A DNA stretch of 64,000 bases, taken from the NCBI RefSeq assembly GCF_030272615.1, contig NC_081406.1, forward strand, positions 470,322,400-470,386,399, written 5' to 3'. Both the position numbers and the translations under genes were made by a program. This document shows positions 24,629 to 37,179 of this stretch, in pieces. Every line of letters begins with the position of its first letter. Positions within the stretch are counted from its first letter, which is position 1. Source of the DNA: Cryptomeria japonica. Lineage: Eukaryota > Streptophyta > Pinopsida > Cupressales > Cupressaceae. The notes below the pieces were generated by a model that was given only the letters and a program-made list of their open reading frames with translations, did not search any database and was not told the DNA's origin.

Positions 24629-25214
24629 GACAAAAGACACACAACACATAAAAGATAAGAACCAAAAACAAGACCTCAAGTCAACTAGCCAAAGAGACCT
24701 CAATATCAAAATGTCTGAACCACAATATTATTCTTGAAAAATTTCATCTCAAGAACACAACTGATCACATAAAAGAGTAAAGCACTCATCATCCATGAAC
24801 TATCAATATCAAAGATACGAGTTCATGAGAAGAAGGAGAGAGAGAGCATGGATACACATTAGATGTGTTCTTCTAGATGATCCATGAGAAGAGTGATGAG
24901 AAAGGACATAGATACTTGCCCCTAGATGTGTTATTCTAGGTGATCCATGTTGGGGAGGAGAGTAGGAATAGTATAGTCATCTTCTGCTAGTTCCACTCAT
25001 CCTTGTGCGTGTGTGCAAGTGATGTATGGTTTCAAGTATATAGCACCCTGTATAAGAGTTTGTTTCCTCTAGTTTTGAGTGTACATCAACCTGTTTAAGA
25101 CATGTAATGCAAATAAAAATGCCAAGAGGCAAATTTATGATTTCAGGAACATCTCACTCTAAGAGTTTCCTCTGGTTTCTGGAGAATGTGTAACCCTGAT
25201 TGAGATAGATACAT

Positions 25215-26400
25215 GCCTGCTTCCAAGGACATCTCGTGTAATAGTTTATTTACTCTATTTTCGGTGATGTATAACCCCACTTAAGATATATATCAATGTT
25301 GCGTCTGGTTTCGAGTGTGAAGCATCTCACTCTAAGAGTTTGTTTACTCTAGTTCTGAGGATGAACACCCTATAAAAACAAGGATACCAACCTTCAACAC
25401 CAAGGAGATATCCTTTAGGAAACAATGTTCATAAATCCAAGCCAAAGAAGGAATACTCTTACAAGAAAGGATAAGATAGTTGAAAAAGAGATATCTTGCA
25501 ATAAGTGTAAAGGAGATTCTTGGAGAAGAAGAGATCTTTTCTCAAAAGTTATCTACCTCCAAGAGAAGTTTCTTAAACAAACATAACATCTTCTACCAAA
25601 ATAAGGGAAGGAGAATAGGAATGCATACCTTCTCCCTATTGCTAGGTGAAAGGGATTCTTGATGAAGATGACACTCTTTTGACCCAATGTGAAGGGGTAA
25701 GTTTGTAATAATATATACATTGCCAAGTGAAAAAGAGGTTGTAGCCAAGAATATATACATGCCTGGTTTCAAGGACATCTCATGTAAGAGATTATTTACT
25801 CTAGTTTTGGTGATGTATAACCCCACTTAAGACATATATCAATGTCGTGTCTAGTTTCGGGTGTGAACCATCTTTCTCTAAGAGTTTGTTTAGTCTAATT
25901 CTGAGGAAGAACACCCTATTTAAGACATGCAAAGATATGGTACAATATGGTACAAAGGGAGCAATATGGGTTCCCCCCCCTTAAGATGTCAACATAGCCC
26001 TATGTTGATGTCTTAAGGAAGATAAAAACAAGGATACCAACCTTCAACACCAAGGAGACATCCTTCGGGAAACAATGTTCATAAATCCAAGCCAAAGAGG
26101 GAATATTCTTACAAGAAAGGATAAGATAGTTGAAAAAGAGATATCTTGCAACAAGTGTAAAGGAGATTCTTGGAGGAGAAGAGATATTTTCTCAGAAGTT
26201 ATCTACCTCCAAGAGAAGTTTCTTGAACAAACATAACATCTTCTATCAAAAGAAGGGAAGGAGAACAAGAATGCATACCTTCTCCCTATTGCTAGGTGAA
26301 AGGGATTATTGATGAAGGATGAAACTCTTTTGACCCAATGTGAAGGGGTAAGTTTGTAATATTATATACAATTCCAAGTGAAAAAGAGGTTGTATCCAAG
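25215..26400. repeat. Two-copy tandem duplication, 546-650 bp period
   Basis: The segment from about 25228 recurs from about 25774. The offset changes from 546 to 650 because the second copy carries about 104 extra bases near 25918-26020, including a C-rich run. The shared part includes the paired 60-codon frames at 25480 and 26130, which exist only because of the duplication and show no family resemblance. Confidence 0.85.
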
Positions 26401-26516
26401 AACACACACCTCTTACATAAGAGAGAATCTTTGAGAAAACAACAACTTCACACAAGGAATGACATCAAATTATAAATAAATAGGTCAGGAACAAAGGAAA
26501 AGTAGATCCTTAGAAA

Positions 26517-26545
26517 GGAGAGAGAGAGAGAGAGAGAGAGAGAGA
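26517..26545. repeat. (GA)n microsatellite
   Basis: About 14 GA dinucleotides inside the internal region of the gypsy-type element. Confidence 0.9.
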
Positions 26546-27559
26546 TCACTCCTCCTCCCCCCTCCCAAGTTTAAGGACAATGAGAATAATTACACAACCT
26601 CGAAGGAGAGATTAAATATAAGAAAATGTACAATGTACTCACATGAATAAATATTCAATGTAAGAAAAGACATTAATATGTGTAAAATAAAACTCTAAAG
26701 AAGAGGTAATTTTCAAAGATAGAGAAAGAGAAAAAGATCACAGATTCCCTTAAGCAGGGATTAGTCATAAGAGACATATTGTTTCATGCAAGAAAGGAAA
26801 TAGTAATACTTTAGATAGAAAGAGAGAGGGGAGGGGAATTATATCCTTGCCCCCCAAGCAAGAGGACAAGGGTAAATGAGAACAAAGGATCACACATTCC
26901 CTAGGAGAGATTATTCATAAGAGACATGTCATTTCAAACAAATAATAAGTTCTAACCAAGGAACACACATGCATTCACATGAAGAATAACTCTCTACAAG
27001 AAAGGACATCAAGTTATGAAGAATGTAATCTACAAAGGAAATGGTGAAACTTTAAATATAAGATATAGGATAGAGGTAAACAGAGAATCATGTTGCTACC
27101 CCAAGGTATTTGAAATTAAAAAAAGCACCACCTCTATGGACAAAGATCCCCCAATTAAGTTAAATTCTTGTGTCATAGGGTGAGGAGAAACAAGAAGGTT
27201 AGAGGAGTGCTAAAGCACTACCTTTTCACCTAGAAAGAGAGAAAGATCGGTTGAAAGACATATACGAGAAAGATTGTATTGCTCTTCAACAAATTCCTTT
27301 AATTCTTTACACTTTCTAAGAGAATGAGAACCACCATGATGAAAAAGACAATATCCACTACCTTGTTTACCCTTAGTGCCAAACTAGACAAAGGGGAAAA
27401 CAACATTCTTGTCATACTTCAATTTCCAAAAGATTCTAGTTGCTATTTTTTTGTGATCATCAATAGGTGTAGGCTTATTATTTTGAGATTTAGGACAAGG
27501 TTTGTTGATAGAAGAAGAAGGATTGTCATCAATGATTTTAACTTTGCCAATATCAATGT

Positions 27560-28447
27560 CCTTTCACTGCGTTCTGAAAATCAGGACAATCATTAGCATG
27601 ATGATCATGAGTTTGATGAAATGAACAAAAAGGAGTTTTTGAAGAAGCACTTTTAAGGGAACGAATGGCTTGTTGTCTTACAAGATGGCCTTTGAATTAT
27701 TGAATCCTAAGGAGGTCATCCATAGGAGATTTATTATCATCCTAGGCCTTCTGTGGTAATTTGTGTAGGAGGGTTTATAGGGAATCTAATTCCTTGTTCA
27801 AATTTTCCAAGTCCTTGTCCTCTACAACATTGTTTTGATATTATGTTAAAGCCACTCCTACAAGAATCCTTTAATTGATAAAGTGGAGGAACATTATAAT
27901 AAATTTCTTTAAAGTTTGTAGTGTAAGGATATTTAGAGGGATTAAAGGGATTATTAGATGAAGAAGGAATATCTTGTGAAGGAACATTTTCCTTTATTTC
28001 ATCATGCATATCCTCTTTGGTATATTGAGAAGGAAGATCCTTATCATCTAAGGCCTCATCTTTGCTTAATGTTAGGTTGGGAGATAGATCATGAATAAAA
28101 TGCATAACATCATCTTCTCTACAAATTTTTTGATGATTAAGATAGGCTCTAGGAGAATAAGAAGGACCTAGAGAGATAGAAACGCCAATATTTTGATGTT
28201 GCCCCCCTTGCGCTAGGGCATGTGTATGAGAAGAAGATGGTGTCATGTTGCTCTTCAATGATATCTCCCCATTAGAGAGATCATTGATAGGAGTATCATC
28301 TCTTTCTTCATTCACAATAGATACCCTAGGAGAGGAGAAAGTATTAGGTTTTCCATTAGCATCTCTAGAATTGGGATCTACAAAATCTTTGAAGTAATCT
28401 ATATATGAAATGCACTTTCCTAAAAACAACACCATAATAACATGCAC
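27560..28447 (-). pseudogene. Retrotransposon gag-like frame with G-patch and zinc-finger-like end
   Basis: A reverse-strand frame of 236 codons (28447-27737) has a low-complexity, Asp/Ser-rich first half. Near its end it carries a glycine-rich segment, SGFNIISKQCCRGQGLGKFE, ending TTEGLG, which resembles a G-patch as found in some plant retrotransposon gags. Past the stop, at about 27600-27670, the frame reads CSFHQTHDHHANDC, a Cys/His cluster like the CxFH...H...C of gypsy gag. It lies inside the LTR pair 23152/29036. I saw no protease or polymerase. Assignment is by motif only. Confidence 0.5.
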
Positions 28448-29035
28448 TATAAACTAAAGCTTTGAGATCAAATTGATTGAAAGGAAGAAATTTTGAAATT
28501 CTAAAAACACATTATGTCAAAATTTTATGAATGAAAAGAAGCAATGTGAAATGGAAGAAGCCATTATCCAACACATGATTTTGATAAATATAAGTGAAAA
28601 TCAAGGTAATCATATGTGAAATAGAAAATAAATCAAATCTATTAAGTGCCATACTGAATGTTTTAAAATTAGATCTGAAAATTGATGTGAAAGAATGAAG
28701 CAACCCACAAATCAAATTAACCAAAATAAATTAGGGTTTTTTATGAATTAAACCTCTAAATTTATATAATTTGATTAAAATGAGATCTATGCATTTGAAT
28801 TTGAATTTTTAAATGTTTCTAAATTAGATCTAAAACAATTAATCTAATTTAAACAATCCACAAGCTCAATTTTAGAATTTAAAAATTATGGTTTTGGTGA
28901 ATTTAACCTCCAATTTTTTAAAATTCACTCGGAAATTAAACTTGTAGATGCAAATTTGAACTTTAAATTGCATAAACACTCAGATCTAGAAAAATAAATT
29001 AGAATTAAAGGTGTAAGAAATTAGGTTAACCAAAA

Positions 29036-29995
29036 TGTAAAGGGATTAAAAATTAGGGTTTCCACCACAAGAAGGATGAAAACTAGAAATTTTCCTTAGG
29101 GACCTTTACATTCAAAAGAGGGTTTGAATCTAATAGATTTAGTCACGAACCAACAAGGGTAAGGACTGAAAATACTGATTGGATTCAAGGTGTGAATTGG
29201 TGTGCCCTCTTTTGTGAGTTGAATTGTTGAAATCAGGGTAAAGTGTTGAAAATGAAGGTAAAAGCACAGAAACAGTGAGCTACAATAGTCGAATTAAGGC
29301 ACACACTTAGATCTAAGAAATATAAGTAGATTCAGACCTGATCCCCAAAAGAGCTCCTAAAATTTTGGGATTGTGGTGAAATTCACCCTAGTCCTCTAAA
29401 ATTTTTGCACACCAAAGGGGGATTCATTCGCCTTTGTAAATGATGTCAAATTTGAAGATCACAACTTCATACGTGTTTCTTGCACATAGAAAGAAGGGGA
29501 AATATGTTGGAAATAGGGTTTTGCCTAAGTCAAAACTTGGTTGAGGAATCAATCTTGAATGAAATGTTGCAAATACTAAAATAATTAATGAAAAGATATA
29601 CCTCAGATATGCAATGATTGATAATGATGCTTTGCTTCTTAAATGCAATCGCATATGTTGTATGAAATGATATTAACATGAAAAAACTCTAATCACACAC
29701 ACATGCTTGTATGAATGATGTAATGTTTCTCCACAATTGAATAATGAAGAATGTGGCCTTGAAAACCTCTAGAAATGTTAAATGATGAGTGTTTCAATGC
29801 TTGAATGAAAGATTGCTTGAATGGGTGCCTTGTGATTCTCTCTTATCCTCTTGTTTTCTTGTTTTCTTATTGAAATGAGAGAGGAATAGCGCCTTATATA
29901 CTTGCCCATTGAAGAACATGCTAATTTTTTCACATAGGCGTACACGAGGCTAGGTTTCTTGCCCAAATTTGAAAATGCCAAAGGGGTTCAAAATG
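29036..29995 (-). repeat. 5' LTR of the gypsy-type element, truncated
   Basis: Direct copy of 23152-24112, about 960 bp. Its outer end is lost at 29995, where unrelated sequence starts. Confidence 0.7.
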
Positions 29996-30340
29996 TTGGC
30001 CATAGAGCATGTTTATCCTAATGGAAGAAAGTGTTAGATGACCTTTGAATTGCATTGGATGTTTTGATTATTCCAACTGGAACCACAGTCACACACAAGG
30101 ATCGTATTTGCCCTAACAATGTTGCCAAAACAAACTGCAAATAGGATTCAAAGATAAAAATCATGATCCATCCTCACTCCTCTAATCAATTGTGGATATC
30201 CTTGAGTAGTATATCACTGAAAAGGATAATACTCAATGGACCAAACAATTCAACAACCATTTAGATCTTCTTGCCAAAAATAAGTGTTTCTTGATAGGAT
30301 GCCTATTGTAGGAAATATGTATCTGTTAAAACATGGTATC
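29996..30340. other. Unclassified sequence left of the solo LTR
   Basis: No family recognised. Its last 45 bases (about 30295-30340) resemble the 45 bases right of the solo LTR (about 31366-31410), so the LTR landed at the edge of a short pre-existing tandem duplication. Confidence 0.4.
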
Positions 30341-31363
30341 TGTTAGGTCCCAGAGACAGGGGGAGGTGAATCAGTTGTCTAACAAATTCAAACCAAAAAC
30401 AACTTAACCAACTTAATGCTTAATACCGGTAAACCAGTCTAATATGTCGGTAGACAGTTTTAACAGTTAATTGCAATACCGGTAAGGATTAATGCATGAA
30501 ACAAAAAGACAAAGTCATTCACAACATATAACACCAATATTGTATGTGGAAATCCTGTAAGGGGAAAAACCACGGTGGGAAACCTTACCCACAATCAGAT
30601 GATACTACTGCAGATAGTAAGTGTATACAAATGGGGTCTGCACATGCAGAAAGGCCAAGTGCCTAGAGCTCACTGCTCAATCACAAATAGGAGTCACACT
30701 GACTACAATTGGATGGTTAAATCCAATAAGAATGTACTGCTCAAAATAGCATCTTCATATGTTGGATTCAGTATCGGTGTAGTTCTGATTGTCTTCACAA
30801 AAACCCTCCTTCAACCTTCAAATGATGTCTGCGTGTATAGCTCTGCTTATTCTCGCATATATCTTCACATAATCCTTTTTCACATTCCACATCCGATCTT
30901 ACAAATAAAATTTTACATATATACCATACCCTAAGACCAATTTTAGTAGGTCATCTCTAAAGGATAATACAATAAGATTAATTTACAAATTAATTAATAC
31001 CCGATGCAATAACCAATTCACCATGTCGGCTTAATGCATTTACAACAATAATAAGTCATCTTCATAGCATGTCATGTTGATCTGGGAAAGATAAACCTGT
31101 CGATGTAACCTGGACCTATTTGCTGGTAACAACAAATATGTAAATACGAATATGCCAATCAGCAAACCTTCAAGATAACCATGTATTTTCCATATCATTC
31201 CAAGTGTCGGTGATCATTATATCCTGCCGGTGTACCAGATACCGGTGACTATTCATAAGTCATTTGCTTGCCAGTGAATGTTGCTGATTCTCCAAAGTGC
31301 TAGAGTTGATAAGTGTTTAGTAGGTGTTGACATCAATGACAAAACCATACCAAAATACCAACA
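30341..31363 (-). mobile_element. Solo LTR (1023 bp) of a copia-type element with 5-bp target duplication
   Basis: Starts TGTTAGGTCCC and ends ATACCAACA. Both sides carry GTATC (30336-30340 and 31364-31368), a perfect 5-bp target duplication. On the complementary strand it begins TGTTGGTATTTTGG and ends with a C-rich TTCACCTCCCCCT region, much like the LTR at 54935-56074, so the two are probably related. It has many CCGGT motifs. No internal region remains, which indicates LTR-LTR recombination. Confidence 0.88.
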
Positions 31364-31440
31364 GTATCTAATAGGGTGCCTATTTTAAGAAAGGTGTATC
31401 TGTAAAGGCACATTGTTTGATATTTGTATGTTGAAATTGA

Positions 31441-33268
31441 TAGGCAACTGATCTGTTCTGATTAATTAGAAAAGCAGGTTTTCAGGACTCGAAACCTTTA
31501 ACATAGGATATTAAGAAATGTCATCATAGAGTTCCAAAACATAAAACCCAGATACAAAACGACTTGCAACAAACCAGTAAATAGAAAAGACAGCATAAGA
31601 TAGGAACAACAAAACAATAGAAACTAGGAATACAATTAAAGAATCTTCAGAAGGTCCTCCACCTTAATCACCAACTGGTCATAGGACGCTGCAACAGCTT
31701 TGAGTTCATCCAAGTCCTTATTAGGCTTCTTCTCTTTCTTTTTACCTCTGGTTCTAGTTTTGGGTCCTTGAACATCTCTTGTGCCTTCAGTGTCAAGGTC
31801 AATGTCCAGGGTATCCTTCTCCTCATCCAATTTGCTGATGAGAATTTTAGTATTGCCAGCAAAGACCTTCAGAATGTTCAAGCTTTTCTCTGCGATACTT
31901 TTGAGACATTCCTCAATTTTGCTGACTTTACTGACAATTTCCGACATAGTTTGATCCATAGCATTAGCTTTTGCTTTCCTCTCCAACATGTCTTTCTTGA
32001 TTTGCTCGAATCTGGGGTTGAAGGAGTCTCTTATGTTTTTAGCTTTAGCAACAGTATTTGTCAAATCCTCCATATAATCAGCCATAGTCTTCCCTTCCCC
32101 TGTGTTAATAGTTTGCAGAATCTAGATTTTGTGGCTGAGTTTTTCGTTGTCATCCACAGCTTTCTTGCAACTGGTGAATAACCATTCCACGGTGTCCATA
32201 AAATCTTTCATACCCTGAGGATGTGGGTTTACAGAGAGATCAATCTTTCCAAAGTTATCATGTTCCTTATTAGGGGTGTCACCAACAGTAGCTTTGTCAT
32301 CAGCCCTAAGAATTTCTCTAGTGGTCACCTCCTCCAAGTTCTGGTCAGCTTCCAGAATCTTTTTCTGCTTATGATCCTCTAGCTCCTTCACATTCTCATC
32401 CTTTCTCTTTTGTTTGTTTCCGGTCTATGTATGGATTTTAGTTTTCTTTTTCTGAGAACCCTGGGGTTTCTCCTTCTCTTAATCTTTCGATCCCTCCGAG
32501 GAGGAGGAGGGGGAGCTAATCTAGAGAATTTTGCCTTTGGGTTTCTTTCCCTTTGAGGAGGAAGGTCTGGTTTTCAAATATTTCCTCTTCTTACTTATTT
32601 CGACTTCCAAGTCATATATACTCTCCTTAGACTCACTCGTTGGATCACTATCAGAACCCTCATCCAAGGAAAAAGTAGAGTCTGACCCATCCTCCTCAGA
32701 CTCAGAAATAGAGGGTTGCAGGTGGGCTATTTGGTTAGCCTTGATATGGTCATAAATAAGAACCATTAAACCCTGATGCATGGTAGTGTCCCCTGTAGGG
32801 TTCTCTTTATAGGATTTTATGGTGGCATTCATAGAACATAAGAGAAAATATGGAATGTTAACCTTCTCGTCATGCCTAAAATGATTCAGCAAAACAAAAT
32901 GGTAGTTGTATACTTTAGTGAATCTACCATCTAAAGTAATATAGCGCATTATAACAGAAAGGACCTCCCTCCATGGTTTGACAAAATCCCTAGGGGGATA
33001 GTAAGTTTTACTTAGCTTCACCAGGCATTTTTTCTCCTTTTTATTTTCTAGATATCTATCAATGGCCTCCTTGCTCACTTTTATATCTCTGTAGTAGTTG
33101 CTTCCTTCCCTTTGGAGCCCCATGGCCTAGGCAATAAGGTCTTCGTCTATGACAACAAACTGGTCTCCCATCTTCAAAATACCCTTTCTCCAGTTTTTAC
33201 AAAAGAAATTGGTGACTGTGGCATCCCGTCCATGAAGCCTCTCCATGAATTTAGGCAACTGATCTGTT
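31441..33268 (-). pseudogene. Decayed retrotransposon accessory ORF (coiled-coil type), flanked by 17-bp direct repeats
   Basis: Read leftward from ATG near 33246 (MERLHGRDATVTN), the frame passes a stop near 33128. It then covers 33123-32521 (200 codons: globular N part, then an acidic Ser/Asp stretch and a basic tail RPSSSKGKKPKGK), 32391-32122 (acidic, charged) and 32085-31636 (149 codons, heptad-like helical stretches and a basic KKKEKK segment). It resembles the unnamed extra ORFs of large plant LTR elements, like the one at 60633-63600 in general build, though I cannot claim homology. TAGGCAACTGATCTGTT stands at 31441-31457 and 33252-33268. Confidence 0.5.
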
Positions 33269-34340
33269 AGTTATATGCTAGCTTGGGACTTTGTTTGTTA
33301 ATCTATGTTTTGTTAACCTCAATATTTTGTGTGATATTTTGGTTGTGTTTTCTCAAATGTTTATTGTTGCAAGGGGATGGTTTATTATAGATGGTTGAAT
33401 GATAAAAAAAAATTATGTTTTGAATCTTTTCTAGGACTATTTGATATTTTTTTATTTTTTCAAGACTTTTTATGATGATTTCATATTTTTTTGAATTTTT
33501 TTTAGCATTTTTGAGATTCATGAAAGTTGTCCAAATCACTAATTAAGGTATAAGACATGTATCTTGATTCTCCACAAGCAAGATTATATTTATTTTCTCC
33601 CAATGTCTAGCAAGGTATATAACAATAATGAATGGATGAATGAACTACTGGGATGAAAATAGATATGTAAAGGATGAAGTAGCTTATTATAGAATTAGAG
33701 GTGGTTTGGTTTCCAAGGACTATCTCACAATGGGATAACATGTTTGTCCAAGATAAGGGATTGGTATGGAAATGTAAGGTGATGGCTTGGTGCATTGAAT
33801 AGCATGTAGTCCACAATAATGGATATCTCAAGAGGTTTTTGAAAACATGTTTTGTATTTTATGCCTTTAGCTTTGATCAAGATCAAGGGATAGATTTTGA
33901 ATAGCATGGAGATAAGATATGGGTAGAATAAGAAAGATCATGGGTGATAGTGGGTGATGGAAGTACGAAATGGATAAGATAAGGGATGTAGACTGAAGGG
34001 TATAGATAAGGTGACACAAATAGGATGCATGATGCTTATGGAGATCCTTAGCCTTGTCAAGATCAAAGGTGAAAAATGAAGATGGATGTAGATAGGGTTT
34101 TGGATAGTGGGGGATAAGGGATAATGAAAGATGCAATCGGTAGGATAACATAGTTGAAACTTGCCCTCAAGTGTAGAATGCAAGAAGACAATGGATTACA
34201 CATGATGCCTATTTGCTATGTTTTCATCATGGTACTTGCCCAAGACACCACAGAAAGTGGTTTTTTAAAGCTATAAAAATAAGTATAATTAAAAGTATGA
34301 ATATAAAAAATTAATGCAAACAAAGACTATATGCTTTCAT
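33269..34340. other. Unclassified AT-rich sequence
   Basis: No family recognised. Open frames on the reverse strand (33607-34183) overlap one another and look like chance. The text is low in complexity and may be an old LTR. Confidence 0.4.
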
Positions 34341-34349
34341 ACTCCATGG

Positions 34350-34700
34350 ATAGAGCCAAAGTGACTGCACTCTTGATCACTTTTTTTTACCCTTGGATCA
34401 ATAGAGTTTGGTAAGGGGGGATATGGGTTACAATAGCCACACCCAAAGGCTTGGTAGGGGTTTCCAGTAACTTATCTATTTCTTCTCAGAAGTGATAATC
34501 ATTGCTATCCACCGCAGAACCAATATCCCCCTTCTCTAAGGGGTCTCCATCGATCATAGGTCCTTTAAACTTGAGAGCCTTAGGATTAGGGACCTTACAT
34601 TCAAAGACTAGATGGCCAACTTTAGAGCATTTTTGACAAAAGAGAGTAACATATTCATAAACCAAAGCCTGAGTCCAACATCCATTTTCATTAAGTTTTG
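34350..34700 (-). pseudogene. Zinc-knuckle protein fragment (LINE ORF1 or gag)
   Basis: The complementary strand reads ALVYEYVTLFCQKCSKVGHL and continues VFEC, a complete CX2CX4HX4C knuckle at about 34600-34680. An acidic segment then ends at a stop near 34485. The residues before the knuckle resemble the YE.LP.FC form of plant L1 ORF1 proteins, but a gag origin is equally possible. Nothing else of the element remains; the flank 34700-35100 is very AT-rich. Confidence 0.55.
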
Positions 34701-35119
34701 CTATTTAAAAAAAAAAGTTTTTAAAATAAATATATATATATATATTTTAATTTAAAGTTTGTTACTATAAAATTATTTTATTTTGTTATTAAAATTTAAA
34801 TTTAAACGTTATTCTTAAAACTTTGGAAATAATTTTTTTTTAAAAATTAAAATTTTGTTATTAAAATCTATATTTTCAAAATTCATTTACAAATATAATT
34901 TATCTATTCTCAAATCAAGTGAATTATTAAAGTTTGTTTTATTTCATATTGTTATTGTATTCAAAAAATAAAAAAAATTAATCAAGTTTAATTAGTATTT
35001 TCTCTCACACAAGGGGGGGTATTTTTTTTAGCTAACCCTTTATTTTGCTATCATGTCTAATTTTATTCCTGAAATTAAGTTAAATAGTACAAATTAGCAT
35101 TCGTGGAAAACACATATTT

Positions 35120-35765
35120 CTTTTATTTTCCGCTTCAAACACCTTTTGGATGTTGCTATTGATAAAAACTTAGATCCCACTTTGACTGCACCTCAAGTCG
35201 ACCAAGATAGATGGAAGGATCAAAATGAGGAAGCACTTGGTTTAGTTGGGATTTCAATGATTTTGAATTGTATATTGTCATTGGAAATTGTACAAAAGCA
35301 TATGAAGCATGGGCAATTTTTAAATCAACTTATGATAGTTCAAATGAATCCCGAAAGATTCAGCTTCAAGATCTACTTGAAGACACGGATTTTAAAACCA
35401 TAGACAAATTCTTATTGAAGTTTGATTTTGGTAATTGTCAATTATATGATTTAGGAGTTAAACTAGATGATATAAATTTAATTCATCTCATTCTTAAAAA
35501 ATGTCTTCCTAGACAACTTTAGCAGTTTATTAATAATATTCATGCTCAGCTTGCCATTCCTACTTTGGGTAGTCAATTAACTTATGATACTTTATAATTT
35601 ATATGTCAAGAGGAAGCTAAATTAATTTAGTTTGGTACTCTCAAAACTAGTGAACATGCTTTTATGTCTAAAAACAAAATCATAATAATAATTTTACATC
35701 CAATAATAATAAGCATTATTCTAATAATAAATTTCATTATAAATCTTATAATAACAATTCTAAAT
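35120..35765 (+). pseudogene. Ty1-copia gag, 5' half
   Basis: Two frames, 35146-35403 and 35268-35522, together read as a copia gag. Landmarks are PRMW-like ALGLVGISMILNCI, then CTKAYEAWAIFKSTYDSSNE, then SRKIQLQDLLED and DDINLIHLILKKCLP. An Asn-rich tail reaches 35765. A frameshift lies near 35280-35320 and stops follow. The knuckle that should follow is found 17 kb away at 53125-53172, so later insertions split this element. Confidence 0.75.
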
Positions 35766-35942
35766 CATTATGCTAGCTTCACTGATGGTTTACAAGCGAG
35801 TTACTTATCGCTTGGTCACTCTCTTGATGGCCCTGATAACAGTATCGCCTGGACTGTTATTTGTTGCAGGTGGAAGGGGAAGTCCTCCCCGCCCCCCCTT
35901 GAATCGAGTCTCCACACCCCTTCTTGAGGTGGGTCTTTGTGG
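35766..35942 (+). other. 177-bp GC-richer segment between copia gag and the LTR array
   Basis: It is GC-richer than its surroundings, with a CCTCCCCGCCCCCCC tract near 35883. It belongs neither to copia nor to the array. Together with 52926-53095 it may be the two halves of one inserted element, possibly a LINE, into which the array founder inserted. I found no target duplication to prove this. Confidence 0.4.
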
Positions 35943-37179
35943 TGCAGGAGCACCTAGTTTCATGAGGTTCCATGAGGTCAAGAGTGATGTGATGAGCAAT
36001 TTTAATAATGTTTGAGTTTATAAGGTCTATTTAAGTGATTGTAAATCATAATGTAAGGCTATGTAAGCCATTTTTCATAAATTGTCCAAAAGGTCCTCAT
36101 AAGGTTGAAGTGTTCCAAAGTGTGTTAAAAGACCCAAATAAGCGTAATAAGGATGTAAAATGCATAAATGAGGAGTTCCAAATTGGTTAAAGGGTAGTTA
36201 TGAGAGTTCCAAAGGAAGGGAATCACTATTTAAATGATGTAATGTTGATCCAAACCAAAGAGGAAATAAGGAGTACATGTTGATTGAAATTGATAATTCA
36301 AAAACTTTTGTTTTGCAGTCTTAAAAATATTATTTTCCCTATTTCCAGGACTTGTACAGCCATGTAAGGCCTGGAAATGGTGTATAATTATTATGAAAAG
36401 TTAGTGCAGTGAGTTATCTTTCAATTGTCTTTGGTTTGGTGTTTTTTTATGAAGGAATGAATGAGTTATGTTAGTTTTTTGTAAAAATTGTTTGTAAACC
36501 CTCATTTACAGAGGGGTGTGAAAGGCTCTGAGCATATTCCAAATTTTAACCATGGGAAAAATCTAAATATTAGTTATTCTGAGAGTATATTCAAGGGGAT
36601 TTCAAATGGATTTGATTTTATATCAAATGGGTCTATATTTTGGGAGATATTTGATGCCCTAGGCAGACTGTACATGCACAATTCTTGTTTTTTTGTAACA
36701 GTCAAAACAGTGTCGGTGCAGAGAGAATAACTATTAACTCCACTATTGGATTGTTCTAAATTTTGGATATGTTTTAGTAATCCTAGTTATCTACATCTCC
36801 ACTAGAGCAATTTCAAAACTGATGTCAAGTTTGAAATATGTGAATAATAGAATGCAGGGTATCAAAACTGTCACAACTAGGACAGATTCGGAAGGCAATT
36901 GGAAGCATGAATTGGATAGGCTCATGATTTATTGGTATGAGTATTGTAAGGATATGGTGAAAGTTTTGTGATTAATTGAAGGTTATTGATTGAATGTTTA
37001 ATTTTATGGAATGTAAAGGTTGTAATTATCTTTGATAAGATTGAGGAACCTATCATATTTGTTATTGATTCAATGATAAGGTGTGTTGTTACATGAGAAA
37101 TGCCTCTAAAATGTTGTTCAGGTGATTGGATCAGCATGATCCTTGATGGTTGGTTGGTTTTCCATCATGCTCTGCATCA
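35943..37179 (+). repeat. Representative array LTR (copy 1, 1237 bp)
   Basis: Reference copy for the array: TG start, CA end, and the conserved internal phrase GGTGTATAATTATTATGAAA about one third of the way in. The primer binding site variant TGGTATTAGAGC begins at 37183. Copy 10 (51689-52925) has the same length. Confidence 0.88.

Larger units (their letters stand above)
23152..29995 (-). mobile_element. Gypsy-type LTR element with gag, 5' LTR truncated
   Basis: Two direct copies of one sequence lie at 23152-24359 (TGTAAATGGG to GACCGTACA, 1208 bp) and 29036-29995 (same start, last 245 bp or so missing). The gag frames lie on the complementary strand between them. Next to the left LTR the complement reads AAAGTGAGGGCTAAA, a plausible purine tract, which makes the left copy the 3' LTR. 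The right copy stops abruptly at 29995. No reverse transcriptase or integrase was recognised inside, so it is non-autonomous or deleted. Confidence 0.65.

Noticed and set aside
27324-27596. Plus-strand 90-codon ORF
   Set aside because: It lies opposite the gag-like reverse-strand sequence with the Cys/His cluster and has no motif of its own.
33607-34183. Overlapping reverse-strand ORFs rich in His, Leu and Ser
   Set aside because: Three mutually overlapping frames without family resemblance, in low-complexity sequence.
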